Below, piece by piece: positions 17,675-27,150 of a stretch of 64,000 nt of DNA. A program made the position numbers and the translations under genes. The notes under the pieces were generated by a model. That model saw only the letters and a list, made by a program, of their open reading frames with translations. It searched no databases and had not been told where the DNA came from. This DNA comes from Dysgonamonadaceae bacterium (GTDB lineage: Bacteria > Bacteroidota > Bacteroidia > Bacteroidales > Azobacteroidaceae): assembly GCA_031289145.1 (NCBI GenBank), contig JAITQA010000113.1, positions 1 through 64,000 on the forward strand, read 5' to 3'. How positions within the stretch are numbered: the stretch's first letter is position 1; every line of letters starts with the position of its first letter.

Positions 17675-18598
17675 ATGGACTTCAAAATCATAGATGCACA
17701 TGCACATCTTTGGCTTCAGCAGGATACGGAAGTCGAAGGGAAAACAATCCGCTCGTTGCGCAACGGCCGGTCACTGTTTATGGGTGAAATACGGCAGATG
17801 CTTCCGCCGTTCATCATTGACGGACGAAATACGGCGGAGATTTTTCTTTCCAATATGGATTATGCCCAAGTATCGGCAGCCGTAATCACGCAGGAATATA
17901 TAGACGGTTTGCAAAATACGTACCTGTGGGAAGTGCAGCAAAATTATCCGGAACGTTTTCTTTGTTGCGGCATGGCCGATTTTCGCATTCCCGGAGGATT
18001 GGCGCATGTGGAACAATTGATAGCGCAAGGCTTCAAAGCCATTAAAATCCCGGCGCAAAGGTTGGTAACGTCCGGTAAAAAAATCTATCTGACCGCTTGC
18101 GAGATAATGCCGTTGTTCCGTTTAATGGAAGAAAAAGACATGCTGCTGTCGATAGATTTGGCCGAAGGCGCCGAACAGACTGCGGAAATGGAAGAAATCA
18201 TCTCCGAACATCCGAAGTTGCGGATTGCCGTCGGACATTTTGGAATGGTCACCCGTCCCGGATGGAAAGCGCAGATTAAGTTGGCGCGTCATCCCAATGT
18301 GCGGATTGAGTCGGGAGGAATAACCTGGCTGTTCAATGCTGAATTTTATCCCTTCAAGGGCGCTGTCCGGGCTATTCGGGAAGCGGCGGAATTAACCGGC
18401 TGGGATAAACTGATGTGGGGTTCCGACTATCCGCGCACCATCACCGCCATCACTTACCGCATGTCTTACGATTTTATCCTCAAATCCAAACTCGTTGCAG
18501 ATGAAGAAAAAGCAAAATTTCTGGGCGAAAACGCTATGGCGTTTTATGGATTTCGTGATTTAATGGATTTACCTTATGTAAAAAACATGTCGGAATAG
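17675..18598 (+). CDS. Amidohydrolase-2 family (COG2159/COG3618-like) hydrolase, possible sugar lactonase
   Basis: The start at 17675 gives 307 residues that begin almost directly with the metal-binding motif DAHAHLW (His9, His11). Later elements are VGHFGM (His188) and WGSDYPRTI (Asp251), the standard amidohydrolase-2 set. Members of this superfamily open sugar lactones (L-fucono- and L-rhamnono-lactonases) or decarboxylate aromatic acids. Following an aldose-dehydrogenase-like AKR, lactone hydrolysis is the most economical guess. The upstream in-frame extension to 17624 overlaps the dehydrogenase gene and adds non-conserved sequence, so it was rejected. The gene is cytoplasmic (no signal peptide) and is followed after 56 bp by the SusC gene of the same unit. 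Confidence 0.78.
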   Translation: MDFKIIDAHAHLWLQQDTEVEGKTIRSLRNGRSLFMGEIRQMLPPFIIDGRNTAEIFLSNMDYAQVSAAVITQEYIDGLQNTYLWEVQQNYPERFLCCGMADFRIPGGLAHVEQLIAQGFKAIKIPAQRLVTSGKKIYLTACEIMPLFRLMEEKDMLLSIDLAEGAEQTAEMEEIISEHPKLRIAVGHFGMVTRPGWKAQIKLARHPNVRIESGGITWLFNAEFYPFKGAVRAIREAAELTGWDKLMWGSDYPRTITAITYRMSYDFILKSKLVADEEKAKFLGENAMAFYGFRDLMDLPYVKNMSE

Positions 18599-18654
18599 AG
18601 ACTGAGTAGTTTACCTAACAATAATAGAATATCATTAAAAACAATTATGAACGT

Positions 18655-21600
18655 ATGAAAGTAATTATTAATTTTACATGTATGCTATTACTGGCATTTA
18701 TTGCAATACCGGTATTAGCCGATCACTCATCATTGCAACAGCAATCGAAGACCATAACGGGAACTGTAACAGATGAGAATGATGAACCGCTTATCGGTGT
18801 CCGCGTCTTTGTGCCGGGTAGTTCGGTCGGAACAACTACGAATGCAGATGGGAAATTCCGTCTTGATATTCCGTCCGACAAATCAACTGTCCGGATTAGT
18901 TATTTGGGTTATCAGACGCAAACCTTATCCGTTGGTAATCGAACCGATTTTAATACTCGGTTGGTTCCGGAAAATAAAGAACTGGATGAAGTGGTGATAG
19001 TCGGGTATGGAACCCAAAGGGTAAAAGATTTGACCGGTGCTGCCACTGTTGTTCGGATGGACGATGTAGAATACCTGCCCGGCGCTTCCATTGTGGATGC
19101 CTTAGCCGGGCAGGTAGTAGGGCTTTCCGTTACGAAGAGTAGTGGACGTCCCGGTTCTACGGGTACTTTTAAAGTCAGGGAACCTGCTCCGCCTCTTGCC
19201 GGAGGCGTTAGCTACGGTCCGCTGATTGTAATTGACGATGTGGTGCAAGTGAACACCTTGGGAGAACCCGATATGACCGCGTTTAACATGTTGGATTATT
19301 CCGAAATAGAGAGCATGACCGTATTGAAAGATGCTTCTGCGGCTGTTTATGGTTCGCGGTCATCGCAAGGGGTTATTCTTGTTAAAACGAGAAGAGGTAA
19401 AATTGGTACACCAAAAATTTCCTATTCTACTAAAATGGATTTCTCTGACGCCGTTAGTCACATAAAAACCATGAACGCTTATGAAACAGGTGTTTTCACC
19501 AATAGAATGATTAACCAAATACACAAAAATGGTGGTACGGATTATACCAGTTATTTGTATTCGGGTGATGAATTGAATACTATGAAAGGATTAAATTATG
19601 ACTGGTTGGATAGGGCATGGAATCCCGCTATATCGCAGCGCCATTCGTTGAATATGGATGGTGGTACGGAAAATATTACGTATTTTGCCGGTATCTCTTA
19701 TCAAAACCAGGAAACTAATCTGGGTAAAGTACAAGATTTTGATAAATGGACATTCAGAACAGGAGGAGAAATGAAAGTGATGAGCGGGTTGAAACTTTCC
19801 GCTTCTATCTCTGCATATAACGGCACTACGGTTAGCAACCAAGCGCAAGCGATTTCTAGTGACTATGTGAATTTGCGCCGTATGCCAAAGTTTATTCCGA
19901 TAGAAGTAACTACCGATCAAGGAACATATTGGATGTCTCCTTATGTAGGTCCTCATTATGTGAATACTACAACAAATGATCAAATAGCCAATACATACCC
20001 TGCTTGGAACTATTTCGCCAACGAAGCTTCAGGAGCTGACAAGACCAACAAAAGCAATGGCTATGGCGCCAATTTCTCGTTGATCTATGATGTCCCCTTT
20101 CTCAAAGGATTGACTTTGAAAGGAACTTATGCAATTAATTATGCGAATACATTTGACAATGCAGTTGGCGCCTACTATCAATTGGCCAGAGCCAGAAATA
20201 CGAATCAAGAAGGTATGCACCTGATTGGCGATTATACTACATGGGATTACCCGCAATACGGTAGAGGAACCAATAACAAGCCTCTGGTTACATATAATAA
20301 AGCTGCCAGCAAAAGTGAACAAATAAACTTCATGCTGAATTACAACCGGACATTTGGTGCACATGATATCGCACTGACGGGAGTTGTCGAACGCGGAGAA
20401 GCTGAAGGCACGAGGATGCAATTGTATTACGACGGGCCGTGGGATTCGTATAATGGTGTAAGCTCATCGGCAGGGACTTTAAATACAGATGGCGGCAAAA
20501 GCTATTTTACAAAAACCGAAAGTGGCTCTTTGTCATACATAGGAAGATTCAATTACAAATATGCTACCCGTTATCTGGCTCAGTTCTTAATCCGATCGGA
20601 TGCTTCCACTAAGTTCGCGCCTGAAAACTACTGGGGAACATTTCCGACAGGTTCGGTTGGATGGGTGACTTCCGAAGAAAGTTTCTTTAAAAATGGAAAT
20701 ATCTCGAAACACATCGACTACCTGAAATTGCGTTACAGTTTAGGTAAAACAGGTAAAGATAACGTTAGGGCTTGGTCGTGGATGCCAGCGTTTACGGTAA
20801 ATCCAAATTCAGGCTTAGGATTCGGAACCATTGACGGTGCGCCTTCTTTCGGAGCTATTTTCAATGGAACAGTAAACCGGAATATCAAATGGGACCAAAC
20901 CATCAAGCGCAATGTAGGTATAGACATGAACGTCTTATCCAATAGATTGGGATTAACGGTCGATTATTTCTATGATAAAACATCAGATTTGATCATGAGA
21001 GTCGCCGCTACGGATGAACCCATATACATCGGTGCTAACCTTCCTTACCTGAATTATGGAAATGTGGACGCATGGGGATGGGAATTTTCTTTGAGATGGA
21101 CAGATAAAATCAATCAAAGTTTACTTCCTAAGATGGGCGCTATCAAATACGCTGTTGGAATAGATTACGGAATCTCTTGGCACAAAGTTGTAAAAGGGGA
21201 AGAACCTTTCTTTGATTATCCTGCGATAATAAAGAATGAAGGAGGAAAAACCGGTTATATCAGTCCGGGTGAGCAATACGGATTCAAGATATGGAAAGAA
21301 ACTTCTCAAGGAGACGGTATTTTACGAACCCAGCAAGATATTGACAAGTATTGGCAATACCTGACCGACTTGGCCACTGCAGCCGGCGGACAACCATCCT
21401 ATCTGGGTATCACTTCAAAAGACCGAATATATCCCGGCATGCTTGCATATCAGGATGTAGCCGGCGATATAGATGCTGAAAATAAAACGATTGCAGGCCC
21501 CAATGGAATTGTATCAAAAGATCATGGGCAAGATTTTGTGAAATTAGCCAGTAACAGAAAGCATAATATCAATACCCGGATGAGTGTTGCATGGGGCGAT

Positions 21601-22035
21601 TTCAACTGGTCTGCACAGATTGCTACTTCATGGGGGGGGTATTATGAAACTTACAATGATGATACACAAGCCATCAGTAACAGTGCGATTATCTGGTCGC
21701 AGTTCTCTTATCTGAACGATATGTTCGATCCGGTTGACAATCCAAACGGTAAATATCCGAGCATGGCGGTTTCAAATACTTATGGTGAACGTTCCGATTT
21801 CTGGATGGTACCCACTTTCCGTTGCTATGTCAGAAACATGACTTTTGGTTATGCATTGCCGAAAAATCTTTTGAAACAAACCAGAATTGATAAATTACAA
21901 GTCAGTTTGACCGGAAATAATTTATGGGATTTTTATAATCCGTATCCTGATAATTTCAGAAATATGTATGATGAAGGCGATTCCGGCTATCCGACCTTGA
22001 GAACATGGACTTTGGGTGTAAATGTTACATTCTGA
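18655..22035 (+). CDS. SusC/RagA-family TonB-dependent transporter
   Basis: The 1126-residue protein has a signal peptide ending PVLA, a carboxypeptidase-regulatory-like domain (about 33-107), the linker LDEVVIVGYGTQ, a plug, and a barrel ending GVNVTF. In the barrel, the block QFLIRSDASTKFAPENYWGT followed by FPTGSVGWV is shared with the receptors at 40870 and 53227, so these three form one clade. Its first 120 residues are, in contrast, closest to the receptor at 46452, whose barrel belongs to another clade. It is the transport component of the arabinose/rhamnose unit and should import the chains attacked by the upstream GH127 and GH106 enzymes. Confidence 0.94.
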   Translation: MKVIINFTCMLLLAFIAIPVLADHSSLQQQSKTITGTVTDENDEPLIGVRVFVPGSSVGTTTNADGKFRLDIPSDKSTVRISYLGYQTQTLSVGNRTDFNTRLVPENKELDEVVIVGYGTQRVKDLTGAATVVRMDDVEYLPGASIVDALAGQVVGLSVTKSSGRPGSTGTFKVREPAPPLAGGVSYGPLIVIDDVVQVNTLGEPDMTAFNMLDYSEIESMTVLKDASAAVYGSRSSQGVILVKTRRGKIGTPKISYSTKMDFSDAVSHIKTMNAYETGVFTNRMINQIHKNGGTDYTSYLYSGDELNTMKGLNYDWLDRAWNPAISQRHSLNMDGGTENITYFAGISYQNQETNLGKVQDFDKWTFRTGGEMKVMSGLKLSASISAYNGTTVSNQAQAISSDYVNLRRMPKFIPIEVTTDQGTYWMSPYVGPHYVNTTTNDQIANTYPAWNYFANEASGADKTNKSNGYGANFSLIYDVPFLKGLTLKGTYAINYANTFDNAVGAYYQLARARNTNQEGMHLIGDYTTWDYPQYGRGTNNKPLVTYNKAASKSEQINFMLNYNRTFGAHDIALTGVVERGEAEGTRMQLYYDGPWDSYNGVSSSAGTLNTDGGKSYFTKTESGSLSYIGRFNYKYATRYLAQFLIRSDASTKFAPENYWGTFPTGSVGWVTSEESFFKNGNISKHIDYLKLRYSLGKTGKDNVRAWSWMPAFTVNPNSGLGFGTIDGAPSFGAIFNGTVNRNIKWDQTIKRNVGIDMNVLSNRLGLTVDYFYDKTSDLIMRVAATDEPIYIGANLPYLNYGNVDAWGWEFSLRWTDKINQSLLPKMGAIKYAVGIDYGISWHKVVKGEEPFFDYPAIIKNEGGKTGYISPGEQYGFKIWKETSQGDGILRTQQDIDKYWQYLTDLATAAGGQPSYLGITSKDRIYPGMLAYQDVAGDIDAENKTIAGPNGIVSKDHGQDFVKLASNRKHNINTRMSVAWGDFNWSAQIATSWGGYYETYNDDTQAISNSAIIWSQFSYLNDMFDPVDNPNGKYPSMAVSNTYGERSDFWMVPTFRCYVRNMTFGYALPKNLLKQTRIDKLQVSLTGNNLWDFYNPYPDNFRNMYDEGDSGYPTLRTWTLGVNVTF

Positions 22036-22078
22036 TTACAGATAAGTGAGAATTAATTATATAAAATTATACAAATTT

Positions 22079-24328
22079 ATGAAAAATATGAAAAATAGAA
22101 TATTTCTTTTGATTGTAACATGCTTTTTATTAAGTGTTTCTTGCAATGATCAATTTTTAGAGGAAAAAAGGGATTACAGTGTGTTTGCTCCCGGCGATAT
22201 TTTTAGCGATCCGAATCAAGCGAATGCCGTGTTTGCGCAGATATATAAAAAAATACTGGGGAAATACAATGCTCCTATGCAAGGCGCAGACATCCTTATG
22301 AGACAAGGCCAGGACAATCTGGGAGGCGCAAATTATATGTTGACTGAAGAATTGGCCAGTGGCTACCCCATCAGTATCATGAGTAATAAATATAGAGGCG
22401 CTCATGATAAAGTCACTAAAGCCGGAAATCACTTGGCAAATCCACATTATTGGAATTATGGTAAAAACAGCACCGGGAATTATAATGAATTTAATAAAGA
22501 CATTTTGTTCCCATCTATCTATTTGGTAAATAGTTATATTGCCGAAATAGATAGATATAAAAACACGTATCCGATGGATGATCCGAATTTTTGGGATAAA
22601 TTGAAGGGGCAATCGATTTTTGTGCGTGCCTGGTTGTATTTCGACGCCGTACGTTTGTTCGGTGGAGTTCCGTATTACAGTACAGGCACAAACGATGTAC
22701 CTTCAATGGATGACCGGTCGGAACGTATGTCCATAGATGAATGTATTGAGAAAATATGTGCTGATTTCACAGAAGCGGCAGGTTTATTACCGGCAAAGTG
22801 GGATACTGAAAACCAAGGTCGTTTTACTTCTGTTGCCGCATTGGCTATGGTAAGTAGGGCACGCCTTTATGCTGCCAGTCCTGTGTTCAATGCCAATTGG
22901 GACAATCCACAGAGCAAACGTTGGCAAGCCGCCTTAGAAGCTGGTTTGGCTGCCGAACAAGCGGCCATCGCAGTCGGTTATGGCGTTAGCGTGAATGATA
23001 TTAATTCGTGGGATCAAGCATTTTATGGATACGCAGCCGGTTCGTTTAATCCGGAAGCCATCATTATGATTCCGAAATCCTCTAATACAATGTATGACAT
23101 AACATATTCAAACAAATGGGAATCTCATATACGTCCGCAATTTATTACTTCCGTTTCCGGAGCAGGACTCCCTGTACCCAAAGAAATGATAGATTTGTTT
23201 CCTATGAAAGACGGTTCTCGTCCGGTCGTGGGTACAAATTATGATGCGGAAAAATTTTATAGAGACAGAGATCCGCGTTTCTATCGTACGTTTGCTTTCT
23301 CAGGATGCGAGTGGCCAGGAACTACTAAACAAATTTGGTTGTATGCTTATAAATTCGGTTCTCAGTTCCGCTATACCGACGGCACGGCAGGTGACGCCGG
23401 CGCTCAAAGAAAAAGCAAAGCCATCGTTTGGAAAATGACAGATTCAAAACTGACGGGAGATGTATCCTATTCGGGAACTGATATTCTGGAATATCGCTAT
23501 GCGGAATTGTTGTTGAATATTGCAGAATGTTATGCTGTTCAAGGGAATGCCGGTAAATGTATAGAATACTTGTCTAAAATACGTCAAAGAGTGGGAATTA
23601 ATTCCGCTAATAATTACGGAATCGGCAATATTTCGAGCAAATATGCTCTAATAGAAGCCTGTTTGTATGAACGGCGAGTGGAATTGGCTTACGAAGGAAA
23701 ACGTTCATGGGATACGAGACGCTGGTTGTTATATGAAGGCGGAGCAGGATTTGATCCGGTAAGTGCAGGAGTGGACGGGAATCATTTGTACAATCCGGAA
23801 CAAGCTTGGGGAGCCGGTTGGAAGCTCTATAACGGAAAAAATGGAAAACCGGAATACACCAAGGCAAACAATATTCTTACCAAATTAGGTCTTAGCCGTA
23901 TTTCCGGAACCAAGCATATCGGCGAGATATGGGGATACCAACTGACTACCGCCCAAGCGACAGAAGAGGATCCTTTGACCGACAATGCCGATAGAAAAGC
24001 AGTTCCTCCCATCAAAAGAGAAATGTCTGATGCGGAGCGAAACGCTGCATTTGATAAATTGGATGCATTCTATACTAATAATGGATTTGTAACGAATGAT
24101 GCCATCACTGCAATGGGAACAAAATATGGAATGGATTCCGGAACATCAAATTCAGACGTGAATTTCTTGTTCTCATGGAGAGGATGGTATTATGTATATC
24201 CACTTCATTATGATTTGTATGATTCGGCAAAAGGCAATACTTGGTTGGCGCAAACCGAAGGATGGATGATTGTCAATGCCTCCAATGGGGATCAAGACGG
24301 CACTTATGTCTATTGTACCCCGGAGTAG
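22079..24328 (+). CDS. SusD/RagB-family lipoprotein
   Basis: I start this gene at 22079, which gives a 749-residue lipoprotein with the lipobox cysteine at residue 22 (LLSVSC); 22088 is nearly as good, and the longer 22046 start spoils the signal. After the cysteine comes NDQFLEEKRDYS, a motif shared with the SusD proteins at 44235 and 56510 (CSDEFL-x-EKKDYS), so these three form a subfamily matching the clade of their SusC partners. Conserved SusD blocks include GQSIFVRAWLYFDAVRLFGG and YERRVELAYEGKRSWDTRRW. It should be the glycan-binding lid of the SusC 43 bp upstream. It closes the unit, with a terminator at 24358-24419. Confidence 0.92.
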   Translation: MKNMKNRIFLLIVTCFLLSVSCNDQFLEEKRDYSVFAPGDIFSDPNQANAVFAQIYKKILGKYNAPMQGADILMRQGQDNLGGANYMLTEELASGYPISIMSNKYRGAHDKVTKAGNHLANPHYWNYGKNSTGNYNEFNKDILFPSIYLVNSYIAEIDRYKNTYPMDDPNFWDKLKGQSIFVRAWLYFDAVRLFGGVPYYSTGTNDVPSMDDRSERMSIDECIEKICADFTEAAGLLPAKWDTENQGRFTSVAALAMVSRARLYAASPVFNANWDNPQSKRWQAALEAGLAAEQAAIAVGYGVSVNDINSWDQAFYGYAAGSFNPEAIIMIPKSSNTMYDITYSNKWESHIRPQFITSVSGAGLPVPKEMIDLFPMKDGSRPVVGTNYDAEKFYRDRDPRFYRTFAFSGCEWPGTTKQIWLYAYKFGSQFRYTDGTAGDAGAQRKSKAIVWKMTDSKLTGDVSYSGTDILEYRYAELLLNIAECYAVQGNAGKCIEYLSKIRQRVGINSANNYGIGNISSKYALIEACLYERRVELAYEGKRSWDTRRWLLYEGGAGFDPVSAGVDGNHLYNPEQAWGAGWKLYNGKNGKPEYTKANNILTKLGLSRISGTKHIGEIWGYQLTTAQATEEDPLTDNADRKAVPPIKREMSDAERNAAFDKLDAFYTNNGFVTNDAITAMGTKYGMDSGTSNSDVNFLFSWRGWYYVYPLHYDLYDSAKGNTWLAQTEGWMIVNASNGDQDGTYVYCTPE

Positions 24329-24357
24329 TATTTAGCTAAAAAAGCGTAAACTGTATT

Positions 24358-24419
24358 GCGCAAATCGCGATTTTTGCGCTGAATTGTAATCCCTGCTTTA
24401 CAATTCAGCGTAATTTTTG
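24358..24419 (+). terminator. Double hairpin terminator after the GH127-SusD unit
   Basis: Two overlapping stem-loops follow the SusD stop. The first (24358-24379) has GCGCAAA pairing with TTTGCGC around a self-complementary centre. The second pairs CGCTGAATTGTAA (24377-24389) with TTACAATTCAGCG (24398-24410) and is followed by TAATTTTTG. The second looks like an intrinsic terminator; the first shares its GCGC with it, so the two could compete. Confidence 0.7.
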
Positions 24420-24478
24420 TTACCTAAATTATATATTGGTCGGTTCATATATTATTTTCATAAGAATCCAATAAAAAT

Positions 24479-24558
24479 ATGTTTTTAAACATAATATTTT
24501 TCTTGGTTCATATAAATTTATTTCATATCTTTGTTGCGTTCAGCACAGTACAGCACAG
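24479..24558 (+). promoter_or_regulatory. Shared operator-promoter module, copy 2
   Basis: The perfect palindrome ATGTTTTTAAACAT (24479-24492) is followed after 9 bp by CTTG (24502-24505), after 20 bp by TATCTTTG (24526-24533), and after 7 bp by CAGCACAGTACAGCACAG (24541-24558). The spacing is the same as at 7878 and 37338. It drives the pectate lyase unit starting at 24625. Confidence 0.75.
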
Positions 24559-24624
24559 AGTAGTTTGTCGCTTGTAATGTGTATATCCATGGAGACATTA
24601 ATCACGATTACAAATATTTATATT

Positions 24625-27129
24625 ATGCAGACAATAAGTAAGTTTTTAGGATGTATAGTTGTGGTATCTTGCCTTATTTCTTTTTCAATACATGATGTCT
24701 ATTCCCAGTCGAAAGAGTTGAAAATAGACCTGGATATGTATGATGTGTCCCGGGCGGCGGTAACGGAAAATGATTACAAATCGTGGCAACTGAAAGCAGG
24801 GAAAAGCGATACCTGTATCTTCGGTTCCAATACAATCATTCTCACTGCAATCGGCGAGGGTTCACTGAAAAGTAACTGGTATAAAGGCGGTATTGCAGTA
24901 GCCAAATTGGTCAACGATGGAATTTGTGTAGCGGATGTTGCGAAAAAAGCGCAAATAGAATTGAGAATTAAGGGTCTCTCTCCCGGAGAACACACCTTGC
25001 TGACCTATCATAACGTATTGGATAAGCCTGAAAATAATGCTTTTCCTCCTTTTTCGCTTTCTGTAAACGGGATTGTAAAAAGAACAAATATTGTACCCGG
25101 TGTGAGGATGAAAAGTAATGTAGCAGCAGTAAAAATCTACACAAAATTTCAGGTAAGCAATAATGAAGATGCTGTATTTTTGTTTCAAACGGACGATAAT
25201 CTGTCTGTTAAAAACAAAACTATCTTTATTAACGCATTGGAAATAGATTGTCCGAATGCGGATTTGCAAGCACAGTTGCCTTATCCGGCCCATGCCGATG
25301 AGCATGTTGATGCGGACAAAGGGACATTATTACTAAAATGGTTATCGCCCAAAACATCCGTCTCCCGTAATATTTACGTAGGAACCGACAGAAAATCGGT
25401 AGCATCTGCTACCAAAAATGCAGTTGAATACAAAGGTAATCTAAGCGGCTCAACTTTTCAGCTTGACAAACTGACCAACCGCTCCGTTTATTACTGGCGC
25501 GTAGATGAAATCGACGCCAAAGGTGAAATAACTCCGGGTAATGTCTGGTTTTTCAGGCCGAGACATCCGGCTTTTGAAGATGCGGAAGGCTATGGCCGGT
25601 TTGCCAGAGGAGGGAGAGACGGTAAAGTAGTAGAAGTTACTACCTTGGAAGACAATGTGCATTCACCCCCTGTCGGCAGTTTGCGTTGGGCATTGAAACA
25701 ACATGTGGGAGAACCGATAACGATAGTCTTCTCCGTATCAGGTATGATAAGCCTGAAAGGCGGTTTGGTAATTAACCGGCCATACGTAACGGTTGCCGGC
25801 CAAACGGCGCCGGGCAAAGGTATTTGTATCCGTAATGAACCGTTTGGATTAAGCGGCGCCAATGATGCGATTGTTCGCTTTTTGCGTGTGCGGGTCGGTG
25901 GCGGAAAAACAAGCGATGGAATGGGATTGAATGGTTCTAATCACAGCATAATAGACCATTGTTCAATCAGTTGGACACTTGATGAATCTTTCAGTTCGCG
26001 CTCCGGAAAGAATATTAGTTTTCAACGGAATCTGATTGCTGAACCCTTGAATGTTGCCGGACATAAAAATTATAAAGAAGGCACCAGGCATGGATATGCG
26101 GCAAGCATAAGCGGCGATATCGGCAGTTTTCACCATAATTTATTGGCGCAAAGTTATGGCAGAAACTGGAGTTTAGCCGGAGGTTTAGATGGCGATGGAT
26201 ATTATTCGGGACGTTTAGACATATTCAATAATGTGGTATACAATTGGGGAAGCCGCACAACAGACGGGGGTGCGCACGAAGTGAATTTCGTCGGTAATTA
26301 TTACAAACCGGGCGCTGCAACTACTGTTTTTACAGCTTTGAATGCCGAATGGGACGGATTTCCCGGTTCGCAAAAATATTATTGCATGGGAAATATTGTG
26401 GAAGGAAAATACGAAGACTTGAGTGACCCGAAAAACGGATGCCGTTCAGACCAACGTAATCCCGACCCATGGTCGGACAAACCCTTTTTCCCTTCGCTGG
26501 CGACTATTCATTCTGCGGCTGATGCATACAAAATCGTATTGTCCGATGCCGGAGCCAATCAGCCCACATTCGACGATCACGATGTCCGTATATTAAATGA
26601 GGTGTATACGGGAATCAACAAATACAAAGGAAGTAAAACCGGTCTTCCCGGAATCCCTGATTCGGAACAGGATGTCGGCGCTTGGGAAGATTATCCTGAA
26701 ATACATCGTGCGCAACATTTCGATAGCGACCATGACGGATTGCCGGATTGGTGGGAACGGATATTCGCTTCGAATCTACATTCAAGTCCCGGCGATTTTT
26801 CGGATGCGAATGCATATCCGGACAAAAACGGATATACACAGTTGGAAAAATATCTGGGATGGATGGCAAATCCGCATTATGATTTACCATCAGGTAAAAC
26901 GATGGAAATAGCTTTGGAATCCATCTTTTTCGGTTTTAAGCAAAAGCCGGTCTATACCGTTTCCGATGTAAAAAACTGTCAGGCGGAAATAAAAGGTAAT
27001 AAGCTTATTGTAAAAACTTTGCAAAAGAAAGAAAACTTAGCCTCTTTTACCGTGAAAGTGAAAGATGCGGATAATAGCGTTTATTATAGAACCATCGGCA
27101 TACATATTCTCTATGCGGGTTCTGTATAA
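24625..27129 (+). CDS. Multidomain PL1-type pectate lyase, secreted
   Basis: I choose the ATG at 24625 because it opens a proper signal peptide ending HDVYSQ; the 60-bp upstream extension lies in the promoter leader. The 834-residue protein has an N-terminal beta domain (about 30-215), a fibronectin-III-like domain (about 225-310, ending VYYWRVDEIDAKGEITPGNV), and a PL1 parallel beta-helix (about 320-600). Helix motifs are VTVAGQTAPGKGICIRN, VRFLRVRVG, IIDHCSISWTLDES (442-455) and NNVVYNWGSRTTDGGA. A calcium-loop-like segment DSDHDGLPDWWE (about 700-711) and a small C-terminal beta domain follow. It should cleave alpha-1,4-polygalacturonate by beta-elimination. It leads a unit with SusC/D, GH2 and a second lyase. 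Confidence 0.88.
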   Translation: MQTISKFLGCIVVVSCLISFSIHDVYSQSKELKIDLDMYDVSRAAVTENDYKSWQLKAGKSDTCIFGSNTIILTAIGEGSLKSNWYKGGIAVAKLVNDGICVADVAKKAQIELRIKGLSPGEHTLLTYHNVLDKPENNAFPPFSLSVNGIVKRTNIVPGVRMKSNVAAVKIYTKFQVSNNEDAVFLFQTDDNLSVKNKTIFINALEIDCPNADLQAQLPYPAHADEHVDADKGTLLLKWLSPKTSVSRNIYVGTDRKSVASATKNAVEYKGNLSGSTFQLDKLTNRSVYYWRVDEIDAKGEITPGNVWFFRPRHPAFEDAEGYGRFARGGRDGKVVEVTTLEDNVHSPPVGSLRWALKQHVGEPITIVFSVSGMISLKGGLVINRPYVTVAGQTAPGKGICIRNEPFGLSGANDAIVRFLRVRVGGGKTSDGMGLNGSNHSIIDHCSISWTLDESFSSRSGKNISFQRNLIAEPLNVAGHKNYKEGTRHGYAASISGDIGSFHHNLLAQSYGRNWSLAGGLDGDGYYSGRLDIFNNVVYNWGSRTTDGGAHEVNFVGNYYKPGAATTVFTALNAEWDGFPGSQKYYCMGNIVEGKYEDLSDPKNGCRSDQRNPDPWSDKPFFPSLATIHSAADAYKIVLSDAGANQPTFDDHDVRILNEVYTGINKYKGSKTGLPGIPDSEQDVGAWEDYPEIHRAQHFDSDHDGLPDWWERIFASNLHSSPGDFSDANAYPDKNGYTQLEKYLGWMANPHYDLPSGKTMEIALESIFFGFKQKPVYTVSDVKNCQAEIKGNKLIVKTLQKKENLASFTVKVKDADNSVYYRTIGIHILYAGSV

Positions 27130-27150
27130 CCTTTAAAAAATTATGTAAAT

